Assembly: GCF_001440415.1 (NCBI RefSeq)
Contig: NZ_LLYA01000024.1
Location: forward strand, 62,001-126,000
Reading direction: 5' to 3'
From: Bradyrhizobium retamae
Lineage (GTDB): Bacteria > Pseudomonadota > Alphaproteobacteria > Rhizobiales > Xanthobacteraceae
DNA: 64,000 bases
The notes under the pieces are model-generated. The model saw only the letters and a program-made list of their open reading frames with translations, made no database searches and had not been told where the DNA came from. Positions 43,758 through 51,757 of this stretch are shown here, in pieces. A program made the position numbers and the translations under genes. How positions within the stretch are numbered: the stretch's first letter is position 1; every line of letters begins with the position of its first letter.

Positions 43758-44615
43758 ATGATCAAGACGTTGACGCGCGCAAGAAAGCTTGGATCATTAC
43801 TGGCAACCGCGACATTCGCAATTGCAGCACCCGTGCTTGCGCAAGCGCCAAGCCAGGCGCAACGCGACGCAATCAAGTCGCAATGCCGTTCCGATTACAT
43901 CGCGCGTTGCTCCAGCGTGCCGCCGGGCGGTGAGGCCGCGCTGCAATGCCTGCAAAAGAACATGTCGAGCCTTTCATCGAACTGCCAGAGCGCGGTGCGC
44001 GCGGTGGAAGCGGCGGCGGCCAAGCCCGCGGAGACGGCCAAGCCCGTCGACACCGCCAAGCCGGCCGAAGCCGCGCCGCAGAAATCTGCGGCACCGGCCG
44101 CCGCGACAGCGGCGCCGTCCAAATCCGGCGAACCGAAGGCTGCACCCGCCGCCCCCGCTGCCGGACAGCCGACTAGCGCCCAGATTTCCGCCATTCGCAG
44201 CGCGTGCCGCTCCGATTATCCGAAGGTCTGCGCGGGCGTACCGACCGGTGGCGCTCCTGCGCTGCAATGCCTGGAAAAGAACAAGGGGAAACTCTCGGCC
44301 GGTTGCGAGAAGGCGGTCGCCGCCGCCAGTGGCGGTGGAGCAGCAGCCGCAACGCCCGCAGCCGGCGGGGTTCCGGCCGCGGCGGGAGCCGCGGCTACCG
44401 TTGCGCCAACGGCGGCGCCGACCGTGATCGTGCTGCGACCGATGCGGCCGCGCGAAGAGCTGTTCGTGCTGCGCTCGGCCTGCGGTGCTGACGTGCGCAC
44501 GATTTGCGGCGGCGTGCCCGCCGGCGGTGGCCGGATCGTGCAGTGTCTTGCGACCAACGCTGCCCAGCTTTCGCCTGCCTGCAAGGAAGTGCTGTCGCAA
44601 TTCGCGGCGCGCTAA
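43758..44615 (+). CDS. Secreted protein with three GLG1-type Cys-rich repeats
   Basis: A 285-residue exported protein. A signal peptide (GSLLATATFAIAAPVLAQA) is followed by three ~43-residue repeats, each with four Cys in the order C-x7-C-x13-C-x10-C and a shared core: SQCRSDYIARCSSVPPGG, SACRSDYPKVCAGVPTGG, SACGADVRTICGGVPAGG. Two linkers of Ala/Pro/Lys separate them. The pattern is that of the Golgi apparatus protein 1 (GLG1) cysteine-rich repeat found in eukaryotes and many alphaproteobacteria. It is divergent from the adaptor gene with about 200 bases between. Function unknown; disulfides imply a periplasmic or surface role. Confidence 0.82.
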   Translation: MIKTLTRARKLGSLLATATFAIAAPVLAQAPSQAQRDAIKSQCRSDYIARCSSVPPGGEAALQCLQKNMSSLSSNCQSAVRAVEAAAAKPAETAKPVDTAKPAEAAPQKSAAPAAATAAPSKSGEPKAAPAAPAAGQPTSAQISAIRSACRSDYPKVCAGVPTGGAPALQCLEKNKGKLSAGCEKAVAAASGGGAAAATPAAGGVPAAAGAAATVAPTAAPTVIVLRPMRPREELFVLRSACGADVRTICGGVPAGGGRIVQCLATNAAQLSPACKEVLSQFAAR

Positions 44616-44820
44616 ATCCCGCAGCCTGCGGCGATCTTTCGCTGCAGCCGAGCTTATCGCGTCTTCGGCGGAAAGCGGTTTCAAACCTGAAATGCCCTAA
44701 TGGCGCGACGGGTACCGGTTCGTGCGCTAACGTTAAGGTAGATGCGGGCCGCAGAACGGTTCCCGGCGATATTTTCCTCTAGCGCAAATATCCGGCACAG
44801 ATTAGTCTCCACCCCAAATT

Positions 44821-44838
44821 AGTAAGTATACTGTCGAT
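44821..44838. promoter_or_regulatory. Shared operator motif upstream of the monooxygenase operon
   Basis: AGTAAGTATACTGTCGAT, with the palindromic core AGTATACT at 44825-44832. Fifteen of sixteen bases of the TAAGTATACTGTC[AG]AT part match the site before the gentisate dioxygenase gene at 48902-48919. TATACT also reads as a -10 box. GGGAGGAAG follows as the ribosome binding site of the GTG-started gene at 44851. The likely binder is the MarR protein encoded at 47685-48221. Confidence 0.65.
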
Positions 44839-44850
44839 TGGGAGGAAGAC

Positions 44851-45990
44851 GTGCGTATCGCCGTCATTGGCGGAGGCCCCGGCGGCCTCTACTTCGCCTA
44901 TCTCTGGAAGCGCCGTCATCCGGACGCGCAAATCGACCTGTTCGAACAGAACCCCGAAGGCGCGACCTGGGGGTTTGGCGTGGTGTTCTCCGAGCAGGCG
45001 CTGGAATTTTTGCGCGCCGATGACCCCGAGACGGTCGACGCCATCACGCCGCGGATGGAGAGCTGGAAGAACATCACGCTCAATTTGCGTGGTGAGAGCG
45101 TCGAGATCGACGGCGTCGGCTTCTCCTCGATCGGCCGGCTCGAACTGCTCACCATCCTGCAGCAGCGCGTGCGCGGGGCAGGCGTGACGGCGCGGTACGA
45201 CACCACGATCCAGTCGATCGGCGAACTCGGCGGATACGACCTGATCGTTGCCGCCGACGGACTGAACTCGCTGGTGCGCCGCGAGTTTGAGAAGGAATTC
45301 GGCGCCTCGGTTTCGCATTCGACCAACAAATTCGCCTGGTACGGCACCAGCAAACGCTTTGCCACGCTGTCGCAGACGTTTGTGAGGACCGATCTGGGCT
45401 TCTTCAACGCGCATCACTATCGCTATTCGCCCGCCATGAGCACGTTCCTGGTCGAATGCGATGCGGCGACCTGGCAGGCCTATGGCTTCGAGCACATGAC
45501 GATCGAACAGTCGCAGGCGATCTGCGAAAAGATTTTTGCGGAGACCCTCGACGGTCACTCGCTGGTGTCGAACAAATCGGTGTGGCGCAATTTTCCCTGG
45601 ATCTGGAACGAGAACTGGTCCCACCGCAACATGGTGCTGATCGGAGACGCCTTGCACACCGCGCATTTCTCGATTGGCTCAGGCACGCGGCTCGCCATCG
45701 AAGACGCGATCGCGCTAACCAAGGCGCTGGAGGCGGATAACGATATTCCCGCAGGCCTCGCCCGCTACCAGGCCGAGCGCAAGCCGATCGTGCAGAAGCT
45801 GGTGACGGCGGCGCGCACCAGCGCCGACTGGTACGAACATTTCCCCGAACACATGAAGCTCGACCTGATGGATTTTGCCTACAGCTACATCACCCGCTCC
45901 GGGCGGATCGCCGACGCGCGGCTGCGCGCGATGTCGCCGGAATTCATGACGCGTTACGAGGCGGCGAAGAAAATCGGGAGCCAGGCATGA
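44851..45990 (+). CDS. FAD-dependent aryl-CoA monooxygenase (salicylyl-CoA 5-hydroxylase type)
   Basis: A 379-residue class A flavoprotein monooxygenase. The N-terminal GGGPGGLYFAYLWKRRHP Rossmann motif, a central AADGLNS motif and the FAD ribityl motif VLIGDALHTAHFSIGSGT are visible. Its length and N-terminal half fit the salicylyl-CoA 5-hydroxylase and 2-aminobenzoyl-CoA monooxygenase group, which hydroxylate CoA-activated ortho-substituted benzoates. The start is a GTG with GGGAGG upstream. Its stop overlaps the aryl-CoA ligase start (ATGA), as expected if the ligase makes its substrate. With the gentisate dioxygenase nearby, I infer conversion of salicylate or a related acid to gentisate. 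Confidence 0.85.
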   Translation: MRIAVIGGGPGGLYFAYLWKRRHPDAQIDLFEQNPEGATWGFGVVFSEQALEFLRADDPETVDAITPRMESWKNITLNLRGESVEIDGVGFSSIGRLELLTILQQRVRGAGVTARYDTTIQSIGELGGYDLIVAADGLNSLVRREFEKEFGASVSHSTNKFAWYGTSKRFATLSQTFVRTDLGFFNAHHYRYSPAMSTFLVECDAATWQAYGFEHMTIEQSQAICEKIFAETLDGHSLVSNKSVWRNFPWIWNENWSHRNMVLIGDALHTAHFSIGSGTRLAIEDAIALTKALEADNDIPAGLARYQAERKPIVQKLVTAARTSADWYEHFPEHMKLDLMDFAYSYITRSGRIADARLRAMSPEFMTRYEAAKKIGSQA

Positions 45991-47600
45991 CGTCCGAAAT
46001 TTCCGATCTGGTCCCCCGCGACAACCCTGGCGCACGCGAGATCGGCTTTGCGATCCCGGAACGCTATAACGCGAGCCGCATCCTGTTCGATAATCTTGCG
46101 GCCGGTCGCCGCGGCCGGCTGGCGCTGACCGGCCCCGGCGGCACGCGCACCTATGCGGAGCTCTGCGCCGAGGCCGCGCAATGGGGCCACGGCTTTCAAT
46201 CGCTGCGCTTGAAGCGTGGCGACCGCATCCTGATGTTCCTCGACGACACGCCGGCCTACCCGGCGGCATTTTTCGGCGCGGTGCGCTCCGGCTTGGTGCC
46301 GCTGTTGATCAACACGCTGACGCCGCCGGAGCTCCTGCAGTTCTATCTCTCGGACGCCGGCGCAACTGTAGCCGTCGCCGAGGCAGAGTTTACGACGCGG
46401 TTCAACGCGGAGGCCTGCAGGGATACGCCGCTGCAAACCCTTGTTGTGGTCAATGGCGTAGCGGGCGAGCACGCCGTGCCGAACACGGTCGACGCGGCAA
46501 AGTGGCTGCAAGGCTTCGCCACCGATCTTCCGGAAGCCGACACCCACCGCGACGAGATGGCGTTCTGGATGTATTCGTCGGGCTCGACCGGCCGCCCCAA
46601 GGGCATCGTGCATCTGCAGCACGACATGGCCTATAGCGAGCAGGCGTTTGCCCGCAGTGTGCTCAAGCTCGGGCCCGACGACATCTGCTTCTCGGTGCCG
46701 AAAATTTTCTTCGCCTACGGTTTCGGCAACGCCATCACCTTCCCGTTCTCGGTCGGTGCCGCGACGCTGCTGCTGCCGGGACAACCGAAGCCAGCAGCGA
46801 TCTTCGCGGCGATCGAAAAATACCGGCCTACCGTGTTCTACGGATTGCCGACGCTTTACACCTCGCTGACCAAGGCCGAGGGTGCGGCGACAACCGATTT
46901 CTCGTCGCTGCGGATGGCGCTGTCGGCGGCCGAAGTCTTATCGGCGGAAGTGTTCAACGGCTGGAAAAAGCTGACGGGGCTCGAGATCATCGAAGGGCTC
47001 GGCTCGACGGAAGTCCTGCACATCTATCTCTCCAACCTCCCCGAAAAGAAAAAACTCGGCGCCGCCGGCCTGCGCGTGCCCGGCTATGAAATCCTGCTCA
47101 GGGACAAGGACGGCCGCGAAGTCGCCGACAACGAGGAGGGAATCTTGTGGGTACGCGGCGATTCCAACACGCCGCTGTACTGGAACCGGCCGGACAAGTC
47201 CGCCGAGACCATTCGCGAGGAGGGGTGGATCTATACCGGCGATCGCTTCGTGCGTGATGCCGACGGCTTCCATTTCTTCCGCGGCCGCGCCGACGACCTG
47301 GTCAAGATTTCAGGCCAGTGGGTCTATCCGCTGGAGGTCGAGCTCTGTCTTGCCGAGCATCCCGACATCAGGGAATGCGCGGTGTTTGCGGCCGAGCTGC
47401 CGGACCGCCGGATGACCCTGAAAGCGGTGGTGGTGATGAACAAGGGCGAGTTCGACAGCAATGATGCGACGAAGAAGCTGCAGGATTACGTCAAGGCAAA
47501 GCTATTGCCTTACAAATATCCGCGCGAGATCCGGTTCATCGAGGAACTGCCGAAGACCGGCACAGGCAAGATCGACCGCCAGGCGTTAATAAAGATGTAG
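45987..47600 (+). CDS. Benzoate/2-aminobenzoate-type CoA ligase
   Basis: A 537-residue adenylate-forming acyl-CoA ligase. Core motifs are YSSGSTGRPKGIVH, YGLPTLYTSL, GLGSTEVLHIYLSN and TGDRFVRDADGFHFFRGRADD; the C-terminal Lys is in TGTGKIDRQ. The STEVLHIY motif is that of benzoate-CoA and anthranilate-CoA ligases. It activates an aromatic acid with ATP and CoA for the flavin monooxygenase encoded immediately upstream. Translation is coupled by the four-base overlap. Confidence 0.9.
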   Translation: MTSEISDLVPRDNPGAREIGFAIPERYNASRILFDNLAAGRRGRLALTGPGGTRTYAELCAEAAQWGHGFQSLRLKRGDRILMFLDDTPAYPAAFFGAVRSGLVPLLINTLTPPELLQFYLSDAGATVAVAEAEFTTRFNAEACRDTPLQTLVVVNGVAGEHAVPNTVDAAKWLQGFATDLPEADTHRDEMAFWMYSSGSTGRPKGIVHLQHDMAYSEQAFARSVLKLGPDDICFSVPKIFFAYGFGNAITFPFSVGAATLLLPGQPKPAAIFAAIEKYRPTVFYGLPTLYTSLTKAEGAATTDFSSLRMALSAAEVLSAEVFNGWKKLTGLEIIEGLGSTEVLHIYLSNLPEKKKLGAAGLRVPGYEILLRDKDGREVADNEEGILWVRGDSNTPLYWNRPDKSAETIREEGWIYTGDRFVRDADGFHFFRGRADDLVKISGQWVYPLEVELCLAEHPDIRECAVFAAELPDRRMTLKAVVVMNKGEFDSNDATKKLQDYVKAKLLPYKYPREIRFIEELPKTGTGKIDRQALIKM

Positions 47601-47605
47601 CCACC

Positions 47606-47683
47606 CGTCGTTGCGAGCGAAGCGAAGCAATCCATTCCTCCGCTTGTGGCGCTGTAGATTGCATCGCTGCGCTCGCAATGACG
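47606..47683. repeat. Dispersed palindromic repeat, TTGCGAGCG family
   Basis: CGTCGTTGCGAGCG (47606-47619) and CGCTCGCAATGACG (47670-47683) are inverted with one mismatch, enclosing GAAGCGAAGCAATCCA-like and GATTGCATCGCTG segments that also partly pair. It separates the convergent ligase and MarR genes and may serve as their terminator. The family is common in Bradyrhizobium intergenic DNA. Confidence 0.7.
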
Positions 47684-47684
47684 A

Positions 47685-48221
47685 TCAGCTAACCCCTGTC
47701 CCTAACGCCCCCTCACCCTGCTTCCCCAGATGCTCCAGCGCGTCCTCGGCGCGCAGCGGCACGCGCGAGGCTTCATTGTTGAGATCGACGAGTTGCGTCA
47801 GGAGCGTCAGCAGGGTCTTGCGGTCGGCAGGCTTCAGCGGCTGCAGCATCCTGAGCTGCGCGCGCTCAACCGACGGCATGATGTCGCGTAGCACGGCTGC
47901 GCCCGATTTCGAGAGATAGAGCAGCTTGACGCGCTTGTCCTCGCGCGAGGGCTTGCGCTCGATCAGCGCCTTGCTCTCCAGCCGTTCGATGACGTTACCG
48001 AGGGTCGAGCGGTCGAACGCGATCACCGCCGACAGCCGGGTGGCATCGATGCCCGGATGGGTGTGGATCGCCACCAGCGACGCATATTGCACCGGCGTCA
48101 GGTCGAATGCGCTGCACTCCTCGACGAAGATAGAGACCGCGATCTGCTGCATCCGCCGGAACAGATAGCCGGGCGCGGTATAGACCGCGTCCATGGTGAT
48201 CGGTTGTGACTTACTCGGCAT
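47685..48221 (-). CDS. MarR family regulator of the aromatic-acid genes
   Basis: A 178-residue winged-helix regulator. The DNA-binding part carries LTPVQYASLVAIHTHPGIDATRL (split), IAFDRSTLGNVIERLESKALIERKPSREDKRVKLLYL in parts, the MarR wing with the conserved Asp-Lys-Arg. I picked the ATG at 48221, inside the end of the isomerase gene, since the two are co-directional; a start at 48245 would lengthen it by eight residues. Its place among the gentisate-type genes and the shared operator at 44821 and 48902 suggest it represses them until an aryl-CoA or aromatic acid binds. Confidence 0.87.
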   Translation of the reverse strand: MPSKSQPITMDAVYTAPGYLFRRMQQIAVSIFVEECSAFDLTPVQYASLVAIHTHPGIDATRLSAVIAFDRSTLGNVIERLESKALIERKPSREDKRVKLLYLSKSGAAVLRDIMPSVERAQLRMLQPLKPADRKTLLTLLTQLVDLNNEASRVPLRAEDALEHLGKQGEGALGTGVS

Positions 48222-48843
48222 CGGGCTGCCTGTCCGGTGCGGCATCGGTGAATGCCTTTATTTGCTTTGCCGCGGCTTCCGCCTCGAGCAGGCGGGAAAA
48301 AACCGAAACGTCGACGCCGAAGCGCCGCGCGTTGGCAAGCTGCGGCACCAGGCAGAGGTCGGCAACCGTCGGCGTGTCGCCGAAACAGAACGGCCCGTTC
48401 TCGCCCTTGATCAGGGTCTCGCAGGCAGCGAGGCCTTCGCGATTGGCCCAAGCCGCCCACTCCGTCACCTTCTCTTCCGGCAGGCCGAGCTGGCGTAGCC
48501 GGGCCAGCACCTTCAAATTCTGCACCGGATGGATGTCGCAGGCGATGGCGAGCGCAAAGGCGCGCACCTTTGCGCGGCGCAGCGGATCCTTTGGCAATAG
48601 CGGCGGGCTGGGATGGGTCTCGTCCAGCCAATCGATGATGGCCAGCGACTGGGTCAGCACCGCGCCGTCGTCGCCCTCCAGCGTCGGCACCAGCCCCTGC
48701 GGGTTGATCGCGAGATAGCCCGGCGCAATCTGTTCGCCCTTGCGAAGGTGATGCGGCAGGTGCTCTGCCGTGAGCCCCTTGAGGTTGAGCGCGATCCTGA
48801 CGCGGTATGCCGCGCTGCTGCGGAAATAGCCATGCAGCTTCAT
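48211..48843 (-). CDS. maiA: Maleylacetoacetate/maleylpyruvate isomerase
   Basis: A 210-residue zeta-class glutathione S-transferase. YFRSSAAYRVRIALNLKGL at the N-terminus is the variant of the SSxxWRVRIAL active-site motif, and NPQGLVPTLEGDDGAVLTQSLAIIDWLDE completes the GSH site. In a locus with gentisate dioxygenase, the natural role is cis-trans isomerisation of maleylpyruvate to fumarylpyruvate. GGGAGGTTCCG precedes the ATG. The next enzyme, fumarylpyruvate hydrolase, is not in the window. Gene symbol is used in the broad family sense; it could equally be called nagL. Confidence 0.85.
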   Translation of the reverse strand: MKLHGYFRSSAAYRVRIALNLKGLTAEHLPHHLRKGEQIAPGYLAINPQGLVPTLEGDDGAVLTQSLAIIDWLDETHPSPPLLPKDPLRRAKVRAFALAIACDIHPVQNLKVLARLRQLGLPEEKVTEWAAWANREGLAACETLIKGENGPFCFGDTPTVADLCLVPQLANARRFGVDVSVFSRLLEAEAAAKQIKAFTDAAPDRQPDAE

Positions 48844-48885
48844 CGGAACCTCCCTGATTCTTCTGGCCTGTTCGGGTTTACCACA

Positions 48886-48913
48886 TTGACGCTATCGATA
48901 TTGTAAGTATACT
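48886..48913 (+). promoter_or_regulatory. Sigma-70-like promoter of the gentisate dioxygenase gene
   Basis: TTGACG (48886-48891), 16-base spacer, TATACT (48908-48913), about 37 bases upstream of the ATG. The -10 box is inside the AGTATACT operator core, so a bound repressor would block RNA polymerase directly. Confidence 0.6.
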
Positions 48914-48919
48914 GTCAAT
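48902..48919. promoter_or_regulatory. Shared operator motif upstream of gentisate dioxygenase
   Basis: TGTAAGTATACTGTCAAT, matching the site at 44821-44838 at 16 of 18 positions. A wider inverted repeat ATTGAC (48885-48890) / GTCAAT (48914-48919) flanks it. Confidence 0.65.
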
Positions 48920-48949
48920 CTACCGACAAGGAATGACGGGAGGCTTGCC

Positions 48950-49990
48950 ATGGAAGCCGTGCAGAAGACGCCGGAACGCGAGGCGTTCTACAAGAAGATC
49001 GACGGCGACAATCTCTCCGCGTTGTGGAACGTGCTGGGCGACCTCGTCACGCCGGAGCCGCGCAGCGCCTGCCGGCCTCACTTATGGAAGTTCGATTCGA
49101 TCCGCTACTACATGACCGAGGCCGGCAAGCTGATCACCGCCAAGGAAGCCGAGCGGCGGGTTCTGGTGCTGGAAAATCCGGGGCTACGCGGCCAGTCGAA
49201 GGTCACGACCTCGCTGTTTGCCGGCGTGCAGATGGTGGTCCCGGGCGATGTCGCGCCCGCTCATCGGCATAGCCAATCGGCCTTGCGCTTCGTGCTCGAA
49301 GGCAAGGGCGCCCATACCACCGTCGATGGCGAGCGCACGGCGATGGAGGCCGGCGATTTCATCATCACGCCGTCGATGACCTGGCACGATCATTCCAACG
49401 AGACGAATGAGCCGATGTTCTGGCTCGACGGTCTCGATATCCCGATGGTGCAGTTCTTCGATGCTTCGTTTGCCGAAGGGTCAAATGAGGACCAGCAGAA
49501 GATCTCCAAGCCCGCCGGCGACAGCTTTGCGCGCTACGGCCACAATTTGCTGCCGGTCGACGAGAAGCGAAAATCCAAGACCTCGCCGATCTTCAACTAT
49601 CCCTATAGTTACACCCGCGAGGCGCTGGAGCGCGCCAAGGCGCGCGACGAATGGGACGCCTGCCACGGGCTGAAACTGAAATTCTCCAATCCCGAGACGG
49701 GCGATTTCGCGATGCCGACCATCGGCACCTTCATCCAGTTACTGCCGAAGGGTTTCAAGACCGCGCGCTACCGCTCGACCGATGCCACCGTATTCGCCGC
49801 GATCGAAGGCAAGGGCCGCACCCGGATCGGCGACCAGACGTTCGAATGGGGCGCGCGCGATCTGTTCGTGGTGCCGAGCTGGCACTGGGTCACGCACGAA
49901 GCGGATGTTGATTCAGTGCTGTTCTCTTTCTCCGACCGCCCGGTGCAGCAGAAGATCGACCTGTTCCGCGAAGATCGCGGGAATGCGTGA
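48950..49990 (+). CDS. Gentisate 1,2-dioxygenase
   Basis: A 346-residue bicupin ring-cleavage enzyme that opens gentisate between C1 and C2 to maleylpyruvate with non-heme Fe(II) and O2. The first cupin has the iron-ligand motif PAHRHSQSALRFVLEGKG; the second runs from about residue 240 (GTFIQLLPKGFKTARYRSTDATVFAAIEGKGRTRI, in pieces) with fewer ligands, as is usual. The N-terminal ALWNVLGDLVTPEPRS segment is typical for the family. GGGAGG precedes the ATG. It is monocistronic, controlled by the site just upstream. Confidence 0.9.
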   Translation: MEAVQKTPEREAFYKKIDGDNLSALWNVLGDLVTPEPRSACRPHLWKFDSIRYYMTEAGKLITAKEAERRVLVLENPGLRGQSKVTTSLFAGVQMVVPGDVAPAHRHSQSALRFVLEGKGAHTTVDGERTAMEAGDFIITPSMTWHDHSNETNEPMFWLDGLDIPMVQFFDASFAEGSNEDQQKISKPAGDSFARYGHNLLPVDEKRKSKTSPIFNYPYSYTREALERAKARDEWDACHGLKLKFSNPETGDFAMPTIGTFIQLLPKGFKTARYRSTDATVFAAIEGKGRTRIGDQTFEWGARDLFVVPSWHWVTHEADVDSVLFSFSDRPVQQKIDLFREDRGNA

Positions 49991-50006
49991 GGTAATGCGA
50001 GAATTC

Positions 50007-50093
50007 GTAGGGTGGGCAAAGCGAAGCGTGCCCACCACTTCCATCTCCGCAAGAATGGTGGGCACGTCGCTGACGCTCCTTTGCCCACCCTAC
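50007..50093. repeat. Dispersed palindromic repeat, GTAGGGTGGGC family
   Basis: Outer arms GTAGGGTGGGCAAAG (50007-50021) and CTTTGCCCACCCTAC (50079-50093) pair perfectly over 15 bases, and inner CGTGCCCACCA / TGGTGGGCACG pair over 11. It lies between the dioxygenase and the convergent permease. This is one of the best-known Bradyrhizobium intergenic repeats, probably a non-autonomous miniature element or transcription terminator. Confidence 0.75.
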
Positions 50094-50121
50094 AAGTCCG
50101 TAATGACGGCAGCTCAACCAT

Positions 50122-50949
50122 TCACCGCCAATGTAACAACCGCGCTTCCAGCACGTTGATCGCCTTGCCCACCGCAAGCCCGAACAGCGACAGGATCACG
50201 ACGCCGGCGAGGAGCTGATCGGTCTGCATCAGATTGCCGGCCTGCAGCACGAAGGCGCCGATGCCGAACTGCGCGCCGATCATTTCCGCGCTGACAACGA
50301 GTAGCAGCGCGACCGACGCCGTAATGCGGAAACCCGCGAGGATCGAGGGCAGCGCGCCGGGCCAGATCACTCTGATGACGATGGCATGGAACGGCACGTT
50401 AAAACTCTGCGCCATTCGGATCAGGTTGCGCGGTACCGCGTCGACGCCGCTATAGACCGAAATCGCGGTGGAGAAGAACACCCCTAACGCAATGGTCGCG
50501 ATCTTCGGCTCTTCGCCGATCCCGAGCCAGAGGATCAGGAGCGGCAGCAGCGCGATCTTCGGAATCGGAAACAGCGCGGAGATGAAGGTGATGCCGACGC
50601 CGCGCGCCAGGGTCGAGAGGCCGATTGCAAAACCGACGATCACGCCGGCCATCGTGCCGATCAGCCAGCCTGAGCCGATGCGAACGACGGAAGCGGAAAC
50701 GTGCTGCCAGAGTGCGCCACTGACGGCGAGTTTGTAGATCGCGACCGCGATCGCTGATGGCGCCGGCAGGAACAGCGGATTGACCCAGCCGGCGCTGCCG
50801 GCGAGTTGCCACAGCGCGATCGCCAGCGCCAGCGCGATCCAGCCGGAAGCGCGGCCACCGCCCGGCATAAAACCCGCGCCGCGGAAGGCGACGGGCCGCG
50901 CAACGCTCCCGTCCTGCTGCGCATCCTGCGAGGGTGCGCGCTCAAGCAT
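50122..50949 (-). CDS. NitT/TauT-type ABC transporter permease
   Basis: A 275-residue inner-membrane permease of the nitrate/taurine/sulfonate group. Six helices are visible, with PKIALLPLLILWLGIGEEPKI (split) and the EAA-like RMAQSFNVPFHAIVIRVIWP loop. The start at 50949 overlaps the ATPase stop by eight bases, with GAGG upstream. Third gene of a minus-strand operon after the binding protein and the ATPase. Confidence 0.88.
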   Translation of the reverse strand: MLERAPSQDAQQDGSVARPVAFRGAGFMPGGGRASGWIALALAIALWQLAGSAGWVNPLFLPAPSAIAVAIYKLAVSGALWQHVSASVVRIGSGWLIGTMAGVIVGFAIGLSTLARGVGITFISALFPIPKIALLPLLILWLGIGEEPKIATIALGVFFSTAISVYSGVDAVPRNLIRMAQSFNVPFHAIVIRVIWPGALPSILAGFRITASVALLLVVSAEMIGAQFGIGAFVLQAGNLMQTDQLLAGVVILSLFGLAVGKAINVLEARLLHWR

Positions 50950-51715
50950 TTTGAACCTCACGCTCGGCATCGATCGCCTCCTCGCGGATCAGCGACCACA
51001 ACTGGTTCTGCAACGTCAGCAACTTGCCGCGGGCGTCGATGCCGCCGCGTTCGGCACGCGTCATCGGGATGCTCACGACCTCGCGCACGCGGCCGGGTCG
51101 GCGCGACAGCACCACCACACGGTCGGCAAGCCGCACCGCCTCTTCCAGATTATGCGTGACGTAGACCGCGCCCATCGCGCCATCGGCGAGCAGCCGGACA
51201 AAGTCCTCCATCAGCAATTCGCGGGTCTGAGAATCCAGCGCCGACAGTGGCTCGTCCATCAGAAGAATCGCAGGCCGCACCGCAAGCGCCCGCGCGATGC
51301 CGACGCGCTGGCGCATGCCGCCGGACAATTGCTTCGGATAGGCGCCGCGAAAATCAGACAGGCCGGTGCGGCGCAGCGCGTCATCGACGACGGCTTGGCG
51401 CGCGGCGGCATCGAGCGCGGTATGAACCAGCGGGAACGCAACATTCGCTTCCACCGTGCACCAAGGCAGCAGTGCAAAATCCTGGAACACGAAGGTCAGC
51501 GGATTGAGACTGTTGTCCGGTGGCGCGCCGCGCAGCTCTGCCCGCCCCTCGCTCGGCCGCAACAGTCCGCCCAGGATCGACAGCAACGTGCTCTTGCCGC
51601 AGCCTGACGGCCCGACGATCGCGACCACCTCGCCGGAGGCGACGGTGAACGACACGCGGTCGAGTACGTCGAGGCCGCCGAAGCGATGACTGATATGATC
51701 GGCGATCAGGTCCAT
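50942..51715 (-). CDS. NitT/TauT-type ABC transporter ATPase
   Basis: A 257-residue ATP-binding subunit. Walker A GPSGCGKST, Q-loop VFQDFALLPW, signature [15 protein letters not shown] and Walker B ILLMDEPLSALD are complete. It pairs with the permease encoded downstream (overlapping by eight bases) and the binding protein encoded upstream 42 bases away. Confidence 0.9.
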   Translation of the reverse strand: MDLIADHISHRFGGLDVLDRVSFTVASGEVVAIVGPSGCGKSTLLSILGGLLRPSEGRAELRGAPPDNSLNPLTFVFQDFALLPWCTVEANVAFPLVHTALDAAARQAVVDDALRRTGLSDFRGAYPKQLSGGMRQRVGIARALAVRPAILLMDEPLSALDSQTRELLMEDFVRLLADGAMGAVYVTHNLEEAVRLADRVVVLSRRPGRVREVVSIPMTRAERGGIDARGKLLTLQNQLWSLIREEAIDAEREVQNA

Positions 51716-51757
51716 GTGGGTCCTAGTTCGATGCCAAACCCGTCGTTGCGAGTCTTC

